Part shown: in pieces, positions 1 through 10,287 of the stretch
Layout: every line of letters starts with the position of its first letter
Position numbering within the stretch: the first letter of the stretch is position 1
NCBI GenBank assembly: GCA_009602735.1
Contig: WELA01002296.1
Location: forward strand, 237,372 to 283,246
Reading direction: 5' to 3'
DNA: 45,875 nucleotides
Source: Mesotaenium endlicherianum
Taxonomy: Eukaryota; Streptophyta; Zygnematophyceae; Zygnematales; Mesotaeniaceae
Notes under the pieces: generated by a model
The model's database searches: none
Told to the model about the DNA's origin: nothing
The model's input: only the letters and a program-made list of their open reading frames with translations
Program-made: the position numbers and the translations under genes

Positions 1-871
1 GGGGGGGGGGCACAAGGTGCCAGGGTAGGGTTTATAAAAGAGATCGAGCTACTTGGACTTAAGGGAACACCAGAATTCTCAATATACACAAGCAGAAGGG
101 GGGGGGGACACGCCCACCAAAGTGGCGACCATAGAAGGACTCAAGCTAGTCCCTCTTAGGGCAGAATTGAACCCTAGGTAGTTCACAAGCAGAGGGGGGG
201 CACACCCACCAGGGTAGGGCTAACAACACACACCGCGCTAGTAGGAATTCAGGTAAACCCTAGTCCCTAAACCCTCCTAGACGCGCAAACAGAGGGGGGG
301 CACGCCCACTGGGGGCAGAAGGGTCATAGAAGAAGAACCCAGGGCTGTTTGGGCTCAGGGTAGAACCAACATTGCTACACCTTGGGAGACGGAAGCACCC
401 CGAAAGGGGGGCCAACCCCGGGAGGGGTGATAGGAGTCGCCGTATTGAGGATAGCCTATTTGAAAGTGAACCGTGGGTAAACCCTAATCCTCTGTTGTGA
501 TGAGGCGCGAGCAGAGGGAAGCGGGCCCAGTTGCCGAGATAGCGGTTGTCGAGGAACCCGCACCAACTCAGGGCCTTGCCCCTGACCCTAAACCTTGTTC
601 CCTAAGAGGGGCAGGGAGAGCAAGCACCGACCACGGTAGCCCTCGCAGAAAACCCGCACTAGCCTAAAGTTAGGGTGAAAATCCAGACCCTAACCCGCCA
701 GAAAAGGGCGAGGGCGAGCAGCAAGAAGGAGAGGGGGAAACCCACCAGCGTAGCCATTGCAGATGAAGCCGTGCTTGTTGTGCCCAGCCCTAAACCTTGT
801 ACCAAAGCGAAAACCCTAAAACCGACCCTGCTGAACCCTGGAGAGGCGCTAGCAGAGGAGGGGGAGCCCAC
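1..871. repeat. Decayed tandem array copying the exon 2 donor edge of the POP gene
   Basis: The intron following POP exon 2 (minus strand, so lower coordinates) is about eight imperfect copies of one unit, roughly 95-125 bp apart. The true edge on the plus strand is near 851-915 (AGCAGAGGAGGGGGAGCCCA, then the GTAGCGGTTGTAGAAGAACC part). Recognisable copies begin near 715, 601, 503, 285, 185, 88 and 1, each with the G-rich 'agagggggg', 'cccacc', 'gggtag' and 'gaacccgc' pieces in the same order. Between copies lie telomere-like words such as TAAACCCTAATCC and CCCTAAACC. Copies decay with distance from the exon. No reading frame is kept, so this is not a coding repeat. Confidence 0.7.
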
Positions 872-2549
872 CGGGGTAGCGGTTGTAGAAGAACCCGCGC
901 TCGTCGTGCGTCCACGCGATGCTCGAGAACTTCACCCACGCCAGCTCGTCGTCCAGTTGGCGCCCGCCGCCGGCCTCCACGCGCATGACGCGGATGCTCT
1001 GCCAGTCGCTGCCGCTGGCGCTGAGGCCGTACGCCAGCAGGGCACCGCTCTCGCTGAAGGCGTAGGCGGACAGCGCAACGGTGCCGTCGGCGCTGAGCGC
1101 GTTGGGGTCCAGCAGGACCTGCGCCTCCGCGTCCTGGGAGTCCTGTGGGTTACGCACACGCACGTGCACGCGCAGACACAAAGAGAGAGGGACAGAGAGA
1201 GAGAGAGAGAGAGACAGGTACACATGTGAGTCGTGTGCGCTGGGGTCCAGCAGGACCTACGCCTCTGCGTCCTGCGAGGCCTATGCTTTCCAACATGCAG
1301 GCACAGAGACACACACGCACACGCACACACACACACAGAGAGAGAGAGAGAGTGCACGGGCATCTGAGGGCATGCAAGAGCGCGTGGGAGCCGGCGAGAG
1401 CGCCGGAGTGCATGTGGAACCTGTCTGTCGTCGCCTCGCGCATGCGTGCGCGCGCGCGCAGGCATGCGAGAGCACGAGAGTCCTGTTCACACTTGCACGC
1501 AATGCACCAGCACAGGCAACAAGCATGTGTGAGAGCGCGAGACCCCGTTCGCACTTGCGCGTGCAACACCTGCGTGTGCACACGCACGCGAGTGAGGCCG
1601 TGCAAGCCCCTGCTCACCATTGCACATCTTTGCCTGCACATCGTCACCTGCATGTACACGACGCTCTGGGCCTGCAGCCCGCCGTTCAGGGTTCGGATTC
1701 GGGGTTTAGGGTGAACGAAAAAAGAACAGATGAAGCCTTTTGCACCTGCATGTAAAGGATGCTATGGGCCTGCAGCCCGTCGTTCAGGGTTTTGAACTTA
1801 GGGTTTAAGGTGAATGAACAAAGCATAGATGAAGCTTTGTGCACCTGCATGTAAAGGACGCTCTGGGCCTGCAGCCCGCTGTTGTAGAAGTAGAAGACCC
1901 TTCCCCCATACTTGAAGGGGCAGCCATACTTGGGGTAGTTGTAAAGCTCCGTCATCTTCTCCCTGAACTTCTCCCTCGTCTCACACGACGCCAACACAGC
2001 GCCTGTCAGCTCGTTCTGGCTGGCGACAAACTTCTGCGTCTCCTCTGCATCCGGATCTTCAAGCCAACGGTACGGATCTGCCACAGGGGTCCCATGGTAA
2101 TCCTCCACCACTGATTCGTCCCTTCTGGCAGGAGGATACGTGAGCTTGCCAAACCCCATCCCAGCTAATGAGGAAGTTTTTGACAGGGAGTCCTCTGATG
2201 GGGAGACCTCCGATGGGGAAAATTTGGAATGCAGAGCTGCTGTTTGAACGCTTCCTCTTTGCGAATGAGGATAAGGGCTCTTGCTGGATGTCAGGCGAGT
2301 GGTCGGTTTTGTCAACGGAGAAGCTACCCTGAAGGAGCCAAACTTCCTACAAAAACTCCTGCACTTTATAGTTTTTGTACTTTCGGTTCTGCCCTTGTGA
2401 AAGGGAATTAAATCGGTGACCAGAAGAGAACTTGTGCTGAATCGGAAACAGGAGGAAATATTAGGGTGCGCCCTGAAGCTTTTCAAAAAACTTCCTCCTA
2501 ATGCAGGACAGCAGCCAATTGCCTTGACAGATTGCCCGCACAGCGGCAT
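872..2549 (-). CDS. Prolyl oligopeptidase (POP), N-terminal two exons, cut by the window edge
   Basis: Serine peptidase of family S9A that cleaves short peptides after proline. Two exons are visible: 2549-1845 (705 nt, ends ATGCAG before GTGCAC) and 1142-872 (271 nt, acceptor CCCACAG, donor CCCCG before GTGGGC). The rest lies left of base 1, so the catalytic Ser, Asp and His are not in view. The first ~115 residues are Ser/Arg/Thr-rich and look like an organelle transit peptide (inference). Then come family landmarks: [44 protein letters not shown] and [17 protein letters not shown]. Exon 2 continues with [31 protein letters not shown] and [18 protein letters not shown]. These are closely colinear with animal and plant POP, covering the start of the beta-propeller. 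Start chosen as the ATG at 2549. Exon 2 is far more GC-rich than exon 1. Confidence 0.9.
1143..1645. repeat. POP intron 1: acceptor-edge copy plus GA and CA microsatellites
   Basis: This is the exon 2-proximal part of POP intron 1. At 1231-1275 there is a second, damaged copy of the exon 2 acceptor edge seen at 1104-1142 (GGGTCCAGCAGGACCT is shared). It keeps an AG acceptor and the first codons but reads into a stop. Purine (GA)n tracts lie at about 1185-1215 and 1340-1352, with a (CA)n tract at about 1305-1338. The rest is rich in CGTGCATG-like alternating purine-pyrimidine sequence. Long open frames across it are low-complexity shadows. Confidence 0.65.
1646..1844. repeat. Two tandem copies of the POP exon 1 donor edge
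   Basis: The true exon 1 edge (plus strand, from about 1840) reads CACCTGCATGTAAAGGACGC. It recurs at about 1743 (one to three changes) and 1646, a period of ~97 bp. Each copy keeps the CAG/GTGCA donor (minus strand), the GGGCCTGCAGCCCG block, then GGGTTTAGGGT or GGGTTTAAGGT telomere-like sequence and a conserved ATGAAGC block. Two decoy donors therefore follow the real one within 200 bases. Confidence 0.8.
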
Positions 2550-3507
2550 GTGACAAATTAAGAATGGCCTAAGAGCAGCGTGAATGCTGCTGATAAATCG
2601 TGGTAATCAAAAGAGGGCACGAACATGGCACCTAGTCAAAATTGCAATTTCATGCAGTAGAGGAAGTTGGGGAAATGGATCATGGGAAAAGTAGTTTGTG
2701 AAAACTAGTCCTCGCACGTACTGGCCCCTATATTACAATATGATATTAACATCATCGGTTGTGCATGTGAGGGCGGGCAAAATTGAAGAGAATACAGCGG
2801 TGGTGACAATCCGGGAATATGTATGTGTATGGAGGAGAAGCGATTTTCACCGGTTATTTCAAACTGACTTGTTTTTTGTCAGGCATTTTCTGCTGCAGAA
2901 CGCAGAAGTCAACAAATAACTTTTATATCGACAAGAACTGTCCTGAAACGAATTCCTATGAAAGTTTGTTTTGCTACTGCTTTGTTCTTCTATCTCCCCC
3001 GAATGACTTTAAAGACATTCACCAACATTCACGGACGAAAGTCGCAGTAAACATACCTTCTTTGGCACTTTATGGTCCACGTGGAAGCAGCGTGCAAGAG
3101 CAGATTGCAGTTGGGCTTCCACTTGGCAATAGAGTGAAGTGTAAAAATGTGGAGAAAAATGTCGAGTATTTGGAGTGATTTGGAGTGAATCGCAGCAAAT
3201 TTGTTGAATGGCAGTGTTGACTTACCTCCTTGGCTCTGAGTGGATGCAATGCCAGGTCTAGCATAATCTGGAGTTCTCAACTCAGAAATTGGTCTGAGAC
3301 TTGGCAGCCTACAAAACATCAACAGCGAGCCAACTTTGCAAACATCATGTATTGGACGCAGCATATCTATTAAAATTGTTGACCGAATTGATGTCTACTA
3401 ACCCACTGCTAAGTGCATTTTTAAATTGGTATCATCCTTCGTCACTAGGGTCGGAGCTATAATCTCCAACTTATCTCCTCTACAACTATCCTCTTAGTTC
3501 ATTAAAG
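2550..3507. promoter_or_regulatory. Shared upstream region of the divergent POP and SPP genes
   Basis: This 958-base AT-balanced stretch separates two divergent start codons (POP at 2549, minus; SPP at 3508, plus). Both promoters and 5' leaders must lie here unless there are distant leader exons. I see no convincing TATA box at a useful distance, no conserved element I can name, and none of the tandem arrays that fill the introns. The regulatory role is inferred from geometry only. Confidence 0.4.
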
Positions 3508-6500
3508 ATGCTTCAAGCTTGCTCAGCTTCAGTGAGGGCAGGAGCTGTGGGGCTGCATTTTCTAGGAGCAGCTATACACACGCGAATAACACAAACCTCT
3601 GCATTATCACCTGTTAGTCTGACTCTGGGGAAAAGAGCTGGTCTCGGGTTAAGGCCAGGTTCTCAATGTGACACAAACAATCTTAGATCAAAATCGCGTG
3701 TCTTGAAGAAAGTGGGAAGGAACACGTTCAGCTCGCCAATAGTTGCTGCCATGTCCACTTTAGAATCCGCAGCTCAAGTTGGGACAAATGTGCAGCTCTC
3801 AGAGGCCCCGCGGCTGATGATTGTGTCTGACCTTGACTTCACCATGGTGAGTAGAGTGACATTCAGGAAGTGCTATCATGTTCTTCACCATCATGAGACA
3901 AGAAATGCGAGGGTAACGAATAGGGTCCAAAAAGACAATGGTGGCTGTCAAGCTGCACTATACTGACGGAGATTACAATGAGAAAAATGAACATCCTTGT
4001 GTTGCTATTTCTTCTTCATCGTACAACGTACATGGATATTTTGGGCTGTTTTTCAAGGCTCTTGTTTCTTCGCAGAAAAAACACAGAAGTTTCTTCATAT
4101 TTTTTTGGAGGGTCATGTATTGATGGCTACTGATCTGCAACATGTGATATGTCTCGCAGATTGATCATCATGACCATGATCACGCTTCGCTTTTCCGTTT
4201 CACATCTTTGTGGGGAGCCGAGTATGCGACAAACTCACTGCTCGTGTACTCTACCGGAAGATCCCCTCAGAAGTTTCTGCAGGTCATGAAGGAGGTGCCC
4301 CTCTACACCCCAGGTAAGAAAAGGATAATTATCAGTGCTTTCCTGCATAGTAGGCACTTACAAAGAGGACAGAGAGGACAAAGAAAACACTGCCAAGTCC
4401 AGCATTGTCAGGAATTTGAAGGTCTCTCTTCTGACATGGCAGCTGTTTCTCTGGCCACCCTCGTGCCATGCAGATATCGTCATCATGTCCGTCGGCACTG
4501 AGATTATGTACGGCCAGACGATGACGCCCGATGACGGATGGGAGCACTTTTTGAACGACGGGTGGAACCGTGACGTGGTGGTAGAGGAGGCCAAGAAGTT
4601 TCCCGCACTTTATTTCCAGGCAACCCCTCGCCTGCCCCTGCACACCTCACGGCTATATGAGGAGTTCAAATCTGCTGCTGCGAACTTTGAATGGGGTTGA
4701 CTCTTATATCATGATGCTTATAATGCCATCGGAGTGGGTCCCTTTCTAGTACCCTCACTCTCCAGTTCCAAGCCCTTAGTACCAAGCCCTTGCAAGCAGT
4801 CTCATTTATTTCTTGGTGATTGTTGAGCATTGAGGCGTGAGCGAGTAAGACTTGCTCCACAGGGGCCAGGAATGTACATCCGAAGCCTGCCAGCGCAACA
4901 TGACTCCAAATTCCAACTTCATTATTTAATTAATTATTTATTATTTTTCATCGAGAAAAAAATGAAAAAGAGACTGCCGTCTCGGTTGTGAAGCTTCTTC
5001 CTGCGGCCTCTTCCTGATGCTTACCAGCTTTCAGCCGGTTCAAAAACTCCGATGGCGTTGCATCTCTGAAGCATTTAGTACCTAGTGAACATGACGCTAC
5101 CGTCAACTGACATCTGTCCGACTGCAAGCAGGAAGAGAGCGAGCAGAGGCCCCACAAGATCAGCTTCTTCATCGACAAGGACAAGGCGCAGGAAGCCATT
5201 GACGGGCTCTCGCACCGCCTGCGCGAGCGAGGGGTGAGCGCCGCCACCTGCACCACCTGCAACACCTGTCCCTTCAAACAACATTAAGTTCGACAACAAC
5301 TTCGGCTTGCTTATCTCAGTGTTGCGCGCGCCCTATATGCTCTGCGCCCTGCTTCTTCTGCGCATGCCCCGTTGTGTGTGTTTGCACCCCACTATGTTAT
5401 GGTGCGTGCACCGTTCATTTCTCTCCCTATAAGAAATTCGAAAAAAGAGAAGAGCAAAAAGGAAGAGTAAGGGACTAGGAGCACACATTCCCCACATCCC
5501 CCCCCCCCCCGGCCCCCAGAAGAGCATGGGCTACCTTCTAGTTGGAGGCATTCAGTCGCGCAGCATCTCTGGGAACGTTCTTCAACTGAGCTCAACTGAG
5601 AGCTGACCATAGGTCAAGTCCTTCATCCCTCATTGACTCTCAATCCTGGAACGTGGTTCACTTCCTCTTCAAATCCGGGCTCCTGCGTCTGGGGCCTGCT
5701 TCCCCTGCCTCTTCGGATTTCGCCTCACAGCTCACGACCATTTTTTTGACTGGAAGCTGATTTGAAACCCTGGCTGCTGTTTCTGATCTCCACCCCCTCA
5801 AAAACAACTTCTCGGAGCCCGGCGGCTTCTCTCGCCTCTTCTCTCTGCTGATGTGATGAGAGGGAGAGTACAGGGCTTTACCCTTATGCCTCTACCCTGC
5901 TTGGCCCTCTGAGTCCCGGCTCCCGGCTCCTCAGCTTCAACCTTCTGTGGAACCTAGGGCTTGTTTTTCCCTTGTCTCTTCTGATCCCGGCCCACAGCTC
6001 AAGTACGACACACCGGCTGATTCCTAGGCCTGTTTTCCCGACGCCATCTGTCCTTGCCCCTTCTCTATAGTACAACATTGGCTGATTTGTAGGCCTGCTT
6101 TCCTGGCACCATCTGTCCTTGCCCCCTCTGTATCCGCACTCCCAGCCCAAGCTCAACGGCACGAGGGGCCGAGTCCTGGGCAGCATGTTCACCCTCTGTG
6201 TGGCCCTTCTCGCCTCCCCTGGTCCCGGCCCGCAGCTCCTCGAGTCCAACATCGTCCTTTGCCCCAACGATTTTCCTGCCTCCTGCCTCACTCCGCTTCT
6301 GCCTCCCAGCTCTAGTCTAACGCTGCGCGGCGCGGCGGAGAATCCTGGGCTTGTTTTGTCCCCACTCCGGCATTTCCTCGCCTGCTTCTCACGCCTCTTC
6401 TGGGTCTTCCTGCTCTGGCAACGCAGCTCCAGTTCAGCATCATCTACAGTCCTGGGCTTGTCTGTCGTCTAACGCCTGCTCGTCTCGCCTCTCCTGACCC

Positions 6501-9500
6501 ACCCTGGCACTGTGCAGCTCAAGTTCAACATCATCTACAGCGGAGGGTCGGCCGTGGACGTGCTCTCGCACAGGGCCGGGAAGGGCAAGGCGCTGGAGTA
6601 CCTGCTGCAGAAGCTGGGCGAGGAGGGGAAGCGGCCCCTGCACACGCTCGCGTGCGGCGACTCCGGCAACGACATCGAGCTCTTCACCGTCGACGGCGCC
6701 AACGGCGTCATTGTGAGTGGCTGCTCTTCTCTGCGCAAGCGCGTGCCCCGGTCCGCCCCTCTTCCCTGCTCCTGCTGGACTGTTGGCGTCCTTTTCCTGT
6801 CCAATCTCTCGTATGCGGGAACACGGGTGATGGCGTCTCCGTGAGTTGCTGCTTTCGCCTCTCTTCCCACTCTAACTGTCGGTGTCCTTTTCCCTCTCCG
6901 CTTGCGACGGGCTGTTTCCGCCTGTCTGGCTCCTGCTAAATCAGGGGTTCTCTTTCCCCCTCCCCTTCCCAGCTGGGTTGTGAGTTTTGTTTCCCTCAGC
7001 CAGCCCATCTCCGTCGCGCATTCACATCCCCGCCTATACACAAGCCAGAGCTTTTCTTTACCCGCCAAGTCTTTGGCCACTTCTGATGCGTCCTCCTGCC
7101 ACATATGAAGGAATTTAGACCTGGTGGCAAGCACCGCCTTCGAAGAAGCTCGAACACCCACAAGCATGCTGCAGAAGCTCTGGCCACGAAACCTCCGCAG
7201 ACCCCAAATCCAAACCCGGAACCCTCAACCCGCGCCCCGATGCTCGATATCCAGAACCCGAAAAGCTTGAACCCGGAATCCTGAAGCACTAGCACTAGCT
7301 CCGCCAGCTCCGATAGGGAAGCCGGCGCTGACCACTCTCTCACGAGTCACACCTGCCCCTCAGCTTCTCTCTGCACTACGCCAGCGCACCCGCCGGCTCT
7401 GAGAGAACCAAAAGCAAGAGCCCAGAAGCTCCATGAGTTTGAAACTCTGGGCGCTAGCTCTGGCCCTTGCTAGATCTGCAGGCCTGCCCACAGCTCCCCA
7501 CACGCGCACACATACGCACACACGCACAAACACACACGCATGCACGCACGCACAAGCACACATGCACACAGACACACGCACACACGAGCACACACGCCAC
7601 ATGCACACACGCGCACACACGCACGCACGCACACCCGCAAGCCCGCCAACGCCAACTGCTCCAACCAGCCTATCTCCGCCCGTACACCTCCAGCTCCCTG
7701 CTTCCCTAACCACCCACTGCCGACAGAGACCAACTGCGCCAATCATTCTATCTATCATTTCTGCTCCATGCTTCTCCAGCCCCTGGAGCGTCCCTACCTC
7801 CCTACATGCCCACGTACTGCCAACAGCCAACCGGTCCCACCAATCCACCCAACCTGCAGGGTAACGCCCCGGGAACACTCTCCCAGGGACACCAAGACAC
7901 TGGGGATGCCTTGGGGACACCGACACCCTGGGGACACCAACCCCCGCCTGCCTGCGTGCCCTGCCTTCCTGCCTACCTGCGCGCCCGCGTGCAGGTGGGC
8001 AATGCTATGGAGGAGCTGGTGAGCTGGCACGCCAGCCGCGACGCGGGCAGCACCGCCCACATCTTCCGCGCCACCGAGCGCTGCGCCTCCGGCATCCTGC
8101 AGGCCATGCGCCACTTCCGCTTCCTCGCCTCGCCCTCGCCACGCGACGACGTCCGCGCCTTCCTGGCCGGAGACGCGCCTGCGCCAGCAGGGGAGGCTGG
8201 GGACGCGCCATCAGGGGAGGCTGGGGCCCGGGAGACGGCACAGGGAGCGCAGCAGGGAGCGCCGGGGGGGCAGGGGGGGCGGGGGGGTTTGGCGGCGGCG
8301 GTGGCGGCGGCGGACGTGCAGAGGGAGGTGGTGCGCGTGTTTCTGGGCATCGAGAAGTGGCTGCTGGGCGACGTGGAGAACAGCGACGAGACGCTGGCGC
8401 TGCTCTTCGAGAACGTCTTTGTAAGCTCCTGCGCTGCGCCGCTGCACGCTGCTGCGCGCTCACTAGCCGCGCGCTCACTCGCAGCGTGCTGCTGCAAGCT
8501 TGCAGCAGCGGGCAGCAGGAGAGGGACAGCTGGCAGGGGGGCGGCAGGGGAAGCTTAGTGTGGGATGCTGGGACTGGTGGAACGGTGGGGTCGGGTAAGA
8601 GTGAATAGCATCGCCCGGTTGAGCCTGAGGTCAGCTTCTTGGTTTTTTTTCCCCCCCTTTTTATTTTCTGGGAGGGGGCACCTCTCAGCTAGATGACCTA
8701 TACCCTAAGCCGGTACCCTGAACCAGAAACCTGATTCTGAACCTAGAACCCTGGCTTCCCCCTGGCCTAGCCTATGGCAAGTAGCCTGCCCGTTGTGCCG
8801 ATGGCGTGCTGTTGCTCCGCCACATACGTGCACACTAAAGATTAACCAACGCTGAGCATACATCAGGATGTGTCCTTGCAAAAGCTGGAGCTCTCGCATC
8901 GATGTCTGTCACTCGCGCACCCAAGGCTGCTTGGTGCTGGTAAGGCAAAGCTGGGTGTCCATGCGCCAGAAGGGCAAGGAAGCCACCGTCACCCGCAGAC
9001 AATGTCAGCTGCGTCAAGTCCTCAAAGGCCTTGCTCCTCTCTCCCCCTTCCCCTCACCCTTCTCCGCACGTGTCTTCTCACCCTTCCCTCCCCCTTTCTT
9101 CACCTTACTCATGATTCCGCGCAGGCTGACGACATAGCGCTGGTGAAAGCATCAGGCGTGCAGCAGTCAAAGGCGGTAGCCGGGCCGCACTTCCGGGCTC
9201 AGCATGGCAAGGCCAGGGGCAGCAACCTCAGAGTGTGGGTGGACCGCCTGAGAGTGCGCCAGCTGGCTGCCGACGCGTGGCTCGCCTCCTTCTTCGCCAC
9301 CTTTGCGTTCCCCGGTGAGTACTGGCTTACTCTCTTCTTCCACAAAAAAAATAATTATTTCATGTTGTGTGTGAAAGCTAGCTTCGTGTCAGGGCTCGTT
9401 CTCGGGCTCGTTGTCTGACTATGTGCAAGAGCAATATGATCTTGCTCGTGAGCTACTCTGAGAAAGTACATGAATTTGGAACCAATTTGCACACGCCCTC

Positions 9501-10287
9501 TCTGTGTCATCCACGCGCCCTCGCTGTCGTCCACGCGCCCTCTTCTATCTATCATGTGTGTGCATATCGGCTGTCCTAGTGTGGATGCATCATCGGAGAC
9601 AGGGCAATCTTTGTGTCCTTCTCGGCCTGTACCCTCTTGCAGCACTCCGGTCAACAGTCAGGTCAACCGTCAGGTCAACAGTCAGATCAGCAGTCAGGTC
9701 AGGGCCTTTTGGCATAGCATGAGAATCTCGTGTGATACGAAAAGGCTTCCTTTATTAGCTGCTTGTGGGGAAACGGTGAACTGTCGACGTTATTTTGGTG
9801 CGGTCTTCATCTTGTGGGGATTTTTGACAAATAGAGAATGTTCTTGGCTGGGATGTGCGGCTGCAGATCGCCGGGAAGTTGTAATATTTTCTGCGGTTCT
9901 TCAGAAGAAGGTGAACATGCCCTTTTTTTTGTATACAATATCTACACAAGGATTTTTTTCCTTTCTTGTTCTTTGGAGACAGCTACGCTGCTACAAGCAA
10001 GTGAAGCACAAGGTTTGGAGTTGCTGTCGTGATCAGTGCTCGAGTCGAGTGATTGCAAAATTGTATAGCTCAATACTTCTTTCTCTGAAACACGTGGTTT
10101 ATGCGGCATGAGTATCTGGCTGTATCTGACTGAACTCTTGTTCTTGTTTTGTATGCCTCTTATGCATTAACTGTTGTAATCATTATACTTATCTTATATT
10201 TTGACCATGCAGGCGGGGAATCCAAGTGGACTGGAGTGGGTTCATCTCCATGAGTCTTACCTCGAAGGATATGGGCCCCAAGGTTAA
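3508..10287 (+). CDS. SPP: Sucrose-6F-phosphate phosphohydrolase (sucrose phosphatase), nine exons
   Basis: Removes the phosphate from sucrose 6F-phosphate, the last step of sucrose synthesis (HAD superfamily). Exons: 3508-3846, 4160-4313, 4474-4619, 5129-5233 (or from 5132), 6518-6712, 7995-8420, 9125-9314, 9867-9910, 10213-10287. Phases agree throughout and give about 557 residues against ~425 in plants. HAD motif I is SDLDFTM followed by IDHHDHDHASL. Motif II is VYSTGRSPQKF, the motif III lysine lies in HRAGKGKALEYL, and motif IV is ACGDSGNDIELF. The plant-type C-terminal domain follows (FRAQHGKARGSNLRVWVD; end GLEWVHLHESYLEG). Extra length comes from a ~100-residue Ser/Arg-rich N terminus and a Gly/Ala/Pro-rich insert in exon 6. 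An internal ATG at 3751 (MSTLESAAQV) could start a shorter cytosolic form. Intron 3 seems to use a GC donor (CAG before GCAACC). The plant GGVFVHPSG motif is replaced by a sequence ending KASG at the exon 6/7 join. Confidence 0.92.
5730..6517. repeat. Tandem ladder of SPP exon 5 acceptor copies
   Basis: Upstream of the real exon 5 acceptor (AG ending at 6517, exon beginning CTCAAGTTCAACATCATC) the same junction recurs as decayed copies. Their AGs end at about 6426, 6309, 6235, 6151, 6070, 5997, 5934 and 5730, spaced 63-117 bp except for one gap. The nearest (6427) reads CTCCAGTTCAGCATCATCTA. Between junctions every unit has versions of CCTGGGCTTGTTTTCCC and GCCTCTTCTGG. Copies degrade away from the exon. 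The upstream copies should act only as decoys. Confidence 0.8.
6713..6990. repeat. Two extra donor copies after SPP exon 5
   Basis: The exon 5 donor (GGCGTCATT before GTGAGTGGCTGC, GT at 6713) is echoed by GGCGTCTCC/GTGAGTTGCTGC at 6841 and GGGTT/GTGAGTTTTG at 6980. Intervening sequence also repeats (TTGGCGTCCTTTTCCTGTCC against TCGGTGTCCTTTTCCCTCTC). The period is about 130-140 bp. Confidence 0.65.
7497..7660. repeat. CA-rich simple repeat in SPP intron 5
   Basis: Imperfect (CA)n/(CACG)n tract with interspersed GCACGCACGC and TGCACACA blocks, in the intron before exon 6. Long frames seen across it on both strands are composition artefacts. Upstream, about 7195-7290, is a run of AACCC/CCCGGAACCC words. 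Downstream, 7870-7955, is a short GGGGACACC repeat. Confidence 0.8.
9649..9706. repeat. 12-bp minisatellite GGTCAACAGTCA in SPP intron 7
   Basis: About four and a half units of a 12-bp repeat, GGTCAAC(A/C)GTCA, with the fourth unit altered to GATCAGCAGTCA. The same GGTCAA core recurs in 11-bp arrays in a haspin intron (27633-27796). It resembles a WRKY W-box core (TTGACC on the other strand), but a function is not shown. Confidence 0.85.

Noticed and set aside
675..1755. Long overlapping open frames on both strands through the POP introns
   Set aside because: They run through GA/CA microsatellites and junction repeats and ignore the splice sites fixed by POP similarity. The residues are Arg/Glu/His/Thr-rich low complexity.
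7433..8022. His/Thr-rich frames over the CA repeat
   Set aside because: Translation of a (CACG)n repeat in several frames; no start context and it overlaps a proven intron.
8835..9017. Possible extra SPP exon between exons 6 and 7
   Set aside because: None of its frames gives the missing family motif, and direct joining of 8420 to 9125 keeps both phase and expected length.
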